Assembly (NCBI GenBank): GCA_021161685.1
Contig: JAGHAD010000081.1
Location: 1 to 10,250, forward strand
Source of the DNA: Thermoplasmata archaeon
GTDB lineage: Archaea > Thermoplasmatota > E2 > DHVEG-1 > B18-G2
Length of the DNA: 10,250 bases
Direction: 5' to 3'
In this document: piece by piece, positions 7,513 through 10,250 of the stretch
Layout of the letters: every line of letters starts with the position of its first letter
Position numbering within the stretch: position 1 is the first letter of the stretch
Program-made: the position numbers and the translations under genes
Notes under the pieces: model-generated
What the model was told of the DNA's origin: nothing
The model's input: only the letters and a program-made list of their open reading frames with translations
Database searches by the model: none

Positions 7513-8790
7513 ATGAAACCTTTTGAATGGATTTTCGGATTTCAAAGGTTTGATGTGAAGCTTGGATTAGACAGAATAAAATTTTTGATGGAAGCAGTTG
7601 AAAATCCTCAGGAAAATTACAAGGTGATCCACGTTGGCGGAACTAACGGAAAAGGATCTGTCTGTAAATTCATAGCTTCTGTCCTTCGCAAGGCTGGATA
7701 TAGAGTTGGTTTATACACTTCTCCTCATCTGAGAAGATACAGCGAAAGGATAGTTGTGGATGGAAAAGAAATAAGCGAGAGAGAGATTGAGAAAGAGATC
7801 GATGAGATAAGGGACGCCGTTGAGGAGTTAATGGGGAAGGGAAATAAACCAACCTTTTTTGAAATAACGACAGCTATTGCGTTAGATTACTTTAGTAAGA
7901 AAAATGTAGATTTTGCAGTTATAGAAGTTGGACTCGGCGGAAAGCTAGATGCAACAAATGTTGTGAATCCAGCTATTTCGATCATAACCAACGTTTCACT
8001 CGATCATTCAAACTATTTGGGAAACAGCATAGAGGAGATCGCCATGGAAAAAGCGGGAATAATAAAAGGCGCACCCGTTATTACTGCTGCGAATGGAAAA
8101 GCTTTGGATGTCATAATGAGGGTAGCAAGGGAAAAGGGAGCAGATGTATCCGTTGTTAGTAATGATGTATGGAGAAGACTATCCTTTGATACTGGTTCAC
8201 AAACTTTCCTCATAAAGGGTAAATTTAGAGATTACGAGCTGAAAACAAAAATGCTTGGTTTTTTTCAGGGTGAAAACCTGGCGAACTCGATTTATGCCAT
8301 TGAAGATTTACAGATGCACGGCGTTTACATGAGCGATGACGATATCATCAATGGTATATTAGAAACAAGAAATCCAGGCAGAATGGAGCTATTGAGAAGG
8401 GATCCCATCATTCTCTTGGATGGAGCCCATAATCCCAGCGGAATGGAAGCACTTGTCAAAAGCCTTAAAGATTTTGATTATGAAAGGCTTATTCTCATTA
8501 TTGGCATACTTGCGGATAAGGATATAAAGAGCATTTTGTCTAAGATTATCCCAAAAGCAGACGTTGTTATATCAACTCAACCCAGAAATAGGAGGGCATG
8601 TAATGCGTATAAACTTGCTAAATTCATTGAAAACTTTGGAAAAAGAGCAATTGTCGAGCCAAGGGTTAAGGAATCTGTAAAAAAAGCTTTGGACATAGCT
8701 GGAGAAAAGGATCTGATATGCGTAACCGGCTCTCTTTATACCGTTGGGGAAGCTCTAGGGAATAACGATAAAAATGGTAATTTATTTTAA
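7513..8790 (+). CDS. folC: Folylpolyglutamate synthase / dihydrofolate synthase
   Basis: Encodes 425 residues of an ATP-dependent Mur-ligase-family enzyme that adds glutamate to dihydropteroate and/or to tetrahydrofolate. Seen in order: IFGFQRFDVKLGLDR at the N-terminus, the P-loop GTNGKGSV (43-50), TSPHL (69-73), the FFE block (115-117), EVGLGGKLDATN (138-149), LDHSNYLG (163-170), EKAGIIK (179-185; its lysine is the probable carbamylated residue), NPGRME (287-292), LDGAHNP (302-308) and VTGSLYTVGE (404-413). The usual HQ of the inter-domain GxHQxxNA motif reads GENLANS (253-259), a small departure. It starts 2 bases after purN, clearly one transcript. With FolP on the other strand it supplies the route from pterin and p-aminobenzoate to (poly)glutamylated folate; whether it does one or both glutamylation steps cannot be read from sequence. 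Confidence 0.95.
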   Translation: MKPFEWIFGFQRFDVKLGLDRIKFLMEAVENPQENYKVIHVGGTNGKGSVCKFIASVLRKAGYRVGLYTSPHLRRYSERIVVDGKEISEREIEKEIDEIRDAVEELMGKGNKPTFFEITTAIALDYFSKKNVDFAVIEVGLGGKLDATNVVNPAISIITNVSLDHSNYLGNSIEEIAMEKAGIIKGAPVITAANGKALDVIMRVAREKGADVSVVSNDVWRRLSFDTGSQTFLIKGKFRDYELKTKMLGFFQGENLANSIYAIEDLQMHGVYMSDDDIINGILETRNPGRMELLRRDPIILLDGAHNPSGMEALVKSLKDFDYERLILIIGILADKDIKSILSKIIPKADVVISTQPRNRRACNAYKLAKFIENFGKRAIVEPRVKESVKKALDIAGEKDLICVTGSLYTVGEALGNNDKNGNLF

Positions 8791-8795
8791 AATTG

Positions 8796-9926
8796 ATGAC
8801 CAGATTAAAATTTAGCAAGGAGGATTATCTTGACATTACAAAACAACCTCTTGCGGGAACGAGTTTTACCAATTGGATCAAATTGTTGATAGAAAACCAC
8901 TTCGACATCGATTGGCAATTTTGGCCCAAAGCTATCTGTGTTACTTTTATGATACTGGCTCTGAGCCCGTTAAGGATTTACGAGAAAATCAAGTTCGAAA
9001 AAGAAATAAGAAAAACCCAGACACCTCTTCCCATTTTCATTATAGGTCATTTCAGGAGCGGTACAACATTTTTGCATTACCTACTGGGACAGGATAGAAA
9101 CTTAGCAAAGGTATCAACCTTTGAAACGATGTCCCCGTGGATATTCATAAAAGGCGAGAAGTTTTTGAAGAATTTTGTGAAAAGGAAGTTGCCAGAAAAA
9201 AGACCAATGGATGATCTAGAAATGGAGGCAGATCTACCATATGAAGAGGAATACGCCATAGGGAACTTAAGTCCTTACTCTTTCTATCACGGATGGTACT
9301 TTGCAAGAAACATATACCATTATTACAGAAAGTACGTTCTCTTCAACGGTGTAAGCGATAGCTTGAAAGAAAAATGGAAGGAGACCTACACCTATCTGCT
9401 AAAGAAAATAGCCTTGAAGTACAAAAGGAACAAGGTCTTGCTCAAAAGTCCAGTTAATACGGGTAGAATCCGCCTGCTCCTTGAAGCCTTTCCAGATGCG
9501 AAATTCATCCACATTTGTAGAAATCCTTACGAGGTGTACCTATCTACATGGAGATTGTACAGAGCCATCCTTCCAATCTTTTCTTTTCAGCATGTGGAGG
9601 TAGAAGATATAGACAGATTCATTTTGGATTTCTACAAAGGAATTTACAGAAACTACTTTGCTGACAAAAAACTAATTCCAGAAGGAAATCTAATTGAGAT
9701 AAGGTACGAGGAATTTGTGAAGAAGCCGATAGAAACGGTAAAGGATATTTATGAAAGGCTGGAGATAGGGGATTTCAAGAAGGTAGAGCCATCATTTAGG
9801 AAATACGTAAAAGCTCATGAAGGATACAAGCCCCATAATTACAAGGGGGAGCTGAATGAAGAGATCAAGGAAAAGGTTTACATGGAGTGGGGGTTTGCTT
9901 TTGAAGAGTTAGGTTATAGTAAATGA
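8796..9926 (+). CDS. PAPS-dependent sulfotransferase family protein
   Basis: Encodes 376 residues from the ATG at 8796; a TTG three bases earlier (8793) is a possible but less likely start. It belongs to the broad bacterial-type Sulfotransfer_3 group. The 5'-phosphosulfate loop is IIGHFRSGTTFLH (82-94). The 3'-phosphate site is HICRNPYEVYLSTWR (239-253), with Arg242 and Ser250. Other conserved blocks are LKSP (216-219), FPDAKFIHI (232-240) and IRYEEF (302-307). A hydrophobic stretch (46-60, CVTFMILALSPL) before the catalytic domain may associate with membrane. Family members transfer sulfate from PAPS to hydroxyls of lipids, sugars or proteins; the acceptor cannot be inferred. It is 5 bases after folC, so probably co-transcribed with folate genes to which it has no known link. 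No strong Shine-Dalgarno is visible. Confidence 0.9.
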   Translation: MTRLKFSKEDYLDITKQPLAGTSFTNWIKLLIENHFDIDWQFWPKAICVTFMILALSPLRIYEKIKFEKEIRKTQTPLPIFIIGHFRSGTTFLHYLLGQDRNLAKVSTFETMSPWIFIKGEKFLKNFVKRKLPEKRPMDDLEMEADLPYEEEYAIGNLSPYSFYHGWYFARNIYHYYRKYVLFNGVSDSLKEKWKETYTYLLKKIALKYKRNKVLLKSPVNTGRIRLLLEAFPDAKFIHICRNPYEVYLSTWRLYRAILPIFSFQHVEVEDIDRFILDFYKGIYRNYFADKKLIPEGNLIEIRYEEFVKKPIETVKDIYERLEIGDFKKVEPSFRKYVKAHEGYKPHNYKGELNEEIKEKVYMEWGFAFEELGYSK

Positions 9927-9974
9927 AATGTTAGAATGCCCTTATTGGCTAGAACGTTTTGCGAACATACGAAG

Positions 9975-10250
9975 TCAGCTGGAAAGAGGTGTTATTGTTA
10001 CGTTTCCTCTGCCAACAAATTTTATTTTTCCAATGATTGGTGTTAAGCGCATTATACGTGTTCCAAAACCATAAAAATTTTTTATTATTACTTTTGATGG
10101 TTCTCCTAGTGATTGGCATTTCCCATCTATAACGATTGTAGTATATTCGTAGTAATTTTCAAACTTTAATCCCATTGTAATGTTTAGATAGATACCAAGT
10201 GTTAATGCAAGTAGTACATGGCCAAATGAGCCATTTATCCAAAATGTATC
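9975..10250 (-). CDS. Unrecognised membrane-anchored protein (C-terminal part)
   Basis: The open frame runs from the right edge (base 10250) to a TGA at 9975-9977 and shows 91 residues, so the gene continues outside the window; a Met at 10175 is internal to this frame and probably not the start. The first visible part contains a hydrophobic segment (about residues 11-24, HVLLALTLGIYLNI) that looks like a transmembrane helix. It is followed by a beta-rich tail with YEYTTIVIDGKC, VIIKNFYGFGTRIMRL and a sequon near the end (GNVTI). I do not recognise the family. The region is more A/T-rich by eye than its neighbours. The topology suggests an outside-facing tail after a membrane anchor. It converges on the sulfotransferase gene with 48 bases between stops. 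A chance open frame of 91 codons is possible but less likely given the plausible protein pattern. Confidence 0.55.
   Translation of the reverse strand, partial: DTFWINGSFGHVLLALTLGIYLNITMGLKFENYYEYTTIVIDGKCQSLGEPSKVIIKNFYGFGTRIMRLTPIIGKIKFVGRGNVTITPLSS

Noticed and set aside
9928..10074. Plus-strand 48-codon frame starting one base after the sulfotransferase stop (MLECPYWLERF…)
   Set aside because: Most of it is antisense to the minus-strand frame that extends through the window edge, it has no Shine-Dalgarno or recognisable motif, and the minus-strand reading looks more protein-like. It remains a remote possibility as a short downstream gene.

Overview
The window looks like a stretch of an archaeal chromosome, most likely from a thermophilic euryarchaeon of the Thermoplasmatota or a close relative. 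The reasons are: an archaeal/eukaryotic-type TyrRS with a KMSKS loop; Arg codons that are mostly AGA/AGG and frequent Ile ATA codons; dense packing with 1- to 20-base gene overlaps; a lipobox protein with a transglutaminase-like domain; and a NosD-type beta-helix protein whose N-terminal block (NGVIGGNGTKDNPYIIEGW) is of a kind common in Thermoplasmatota secreted proteins. This placement rests on recalled family features, not on a search.

Layout from left to right. (1) Plus strand, 1-1954: the C-terminal end of a class I/II PLP aminotransferase (LysN/ARO8-like), sharing one base with the start of a lipoprotein that carries a Cys-His-Glu transglutaminase-like core. (2) Minus strand, 6681 down to 1941: a tightly packed run of a secreted NosD-like beta-helix protein, dihydropteroate synthase (folP), adenylosuccinate lyase (purB) and tyrosyl-tRNA synthetase (tyrS). 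The junctions are a 20-base overlap, a 22-base gap and a 4-base ATGA overlap. (3) A 157-base divergent intergenic region (6682-6838), the only sizeable gap, which must hold the starts of both operons. (4) Plus strand, 6839-9926: glycinamide ribonucleotide formyltransferase (purN), folylpolyglutamate/dihydrofolate synthase (folC) and a PAPS-type sulfotransferase, with gaps of 2 and 5 bases. (5) Right edge, minus strand: the C-terminal 91 residues of an unrecognised membrane-anchored protein that continues outside the window.

Functionally the centre is a folate and one-carbon/purine locus. FolP makes dihydropteroate, FolC glutamylates it, PurN uses 10-formyl-tetrahydrofolate, and PurB acts twice in the same purine/AMP route. 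All catalytic motifs of these enzymes are intact, so the organism probably uses real tetrahydrofolate rather than, or in addition to, tetrahydromethanopterin. The less expected parts are the two non-housekeeping proteins built into these operons: a secreted beta-helix protein at the head of the minus operon and a sulfotransferase at the tail of the plus operon. I see no rRNA, tRNA, CRISPR array, insertion sequence or defence system.
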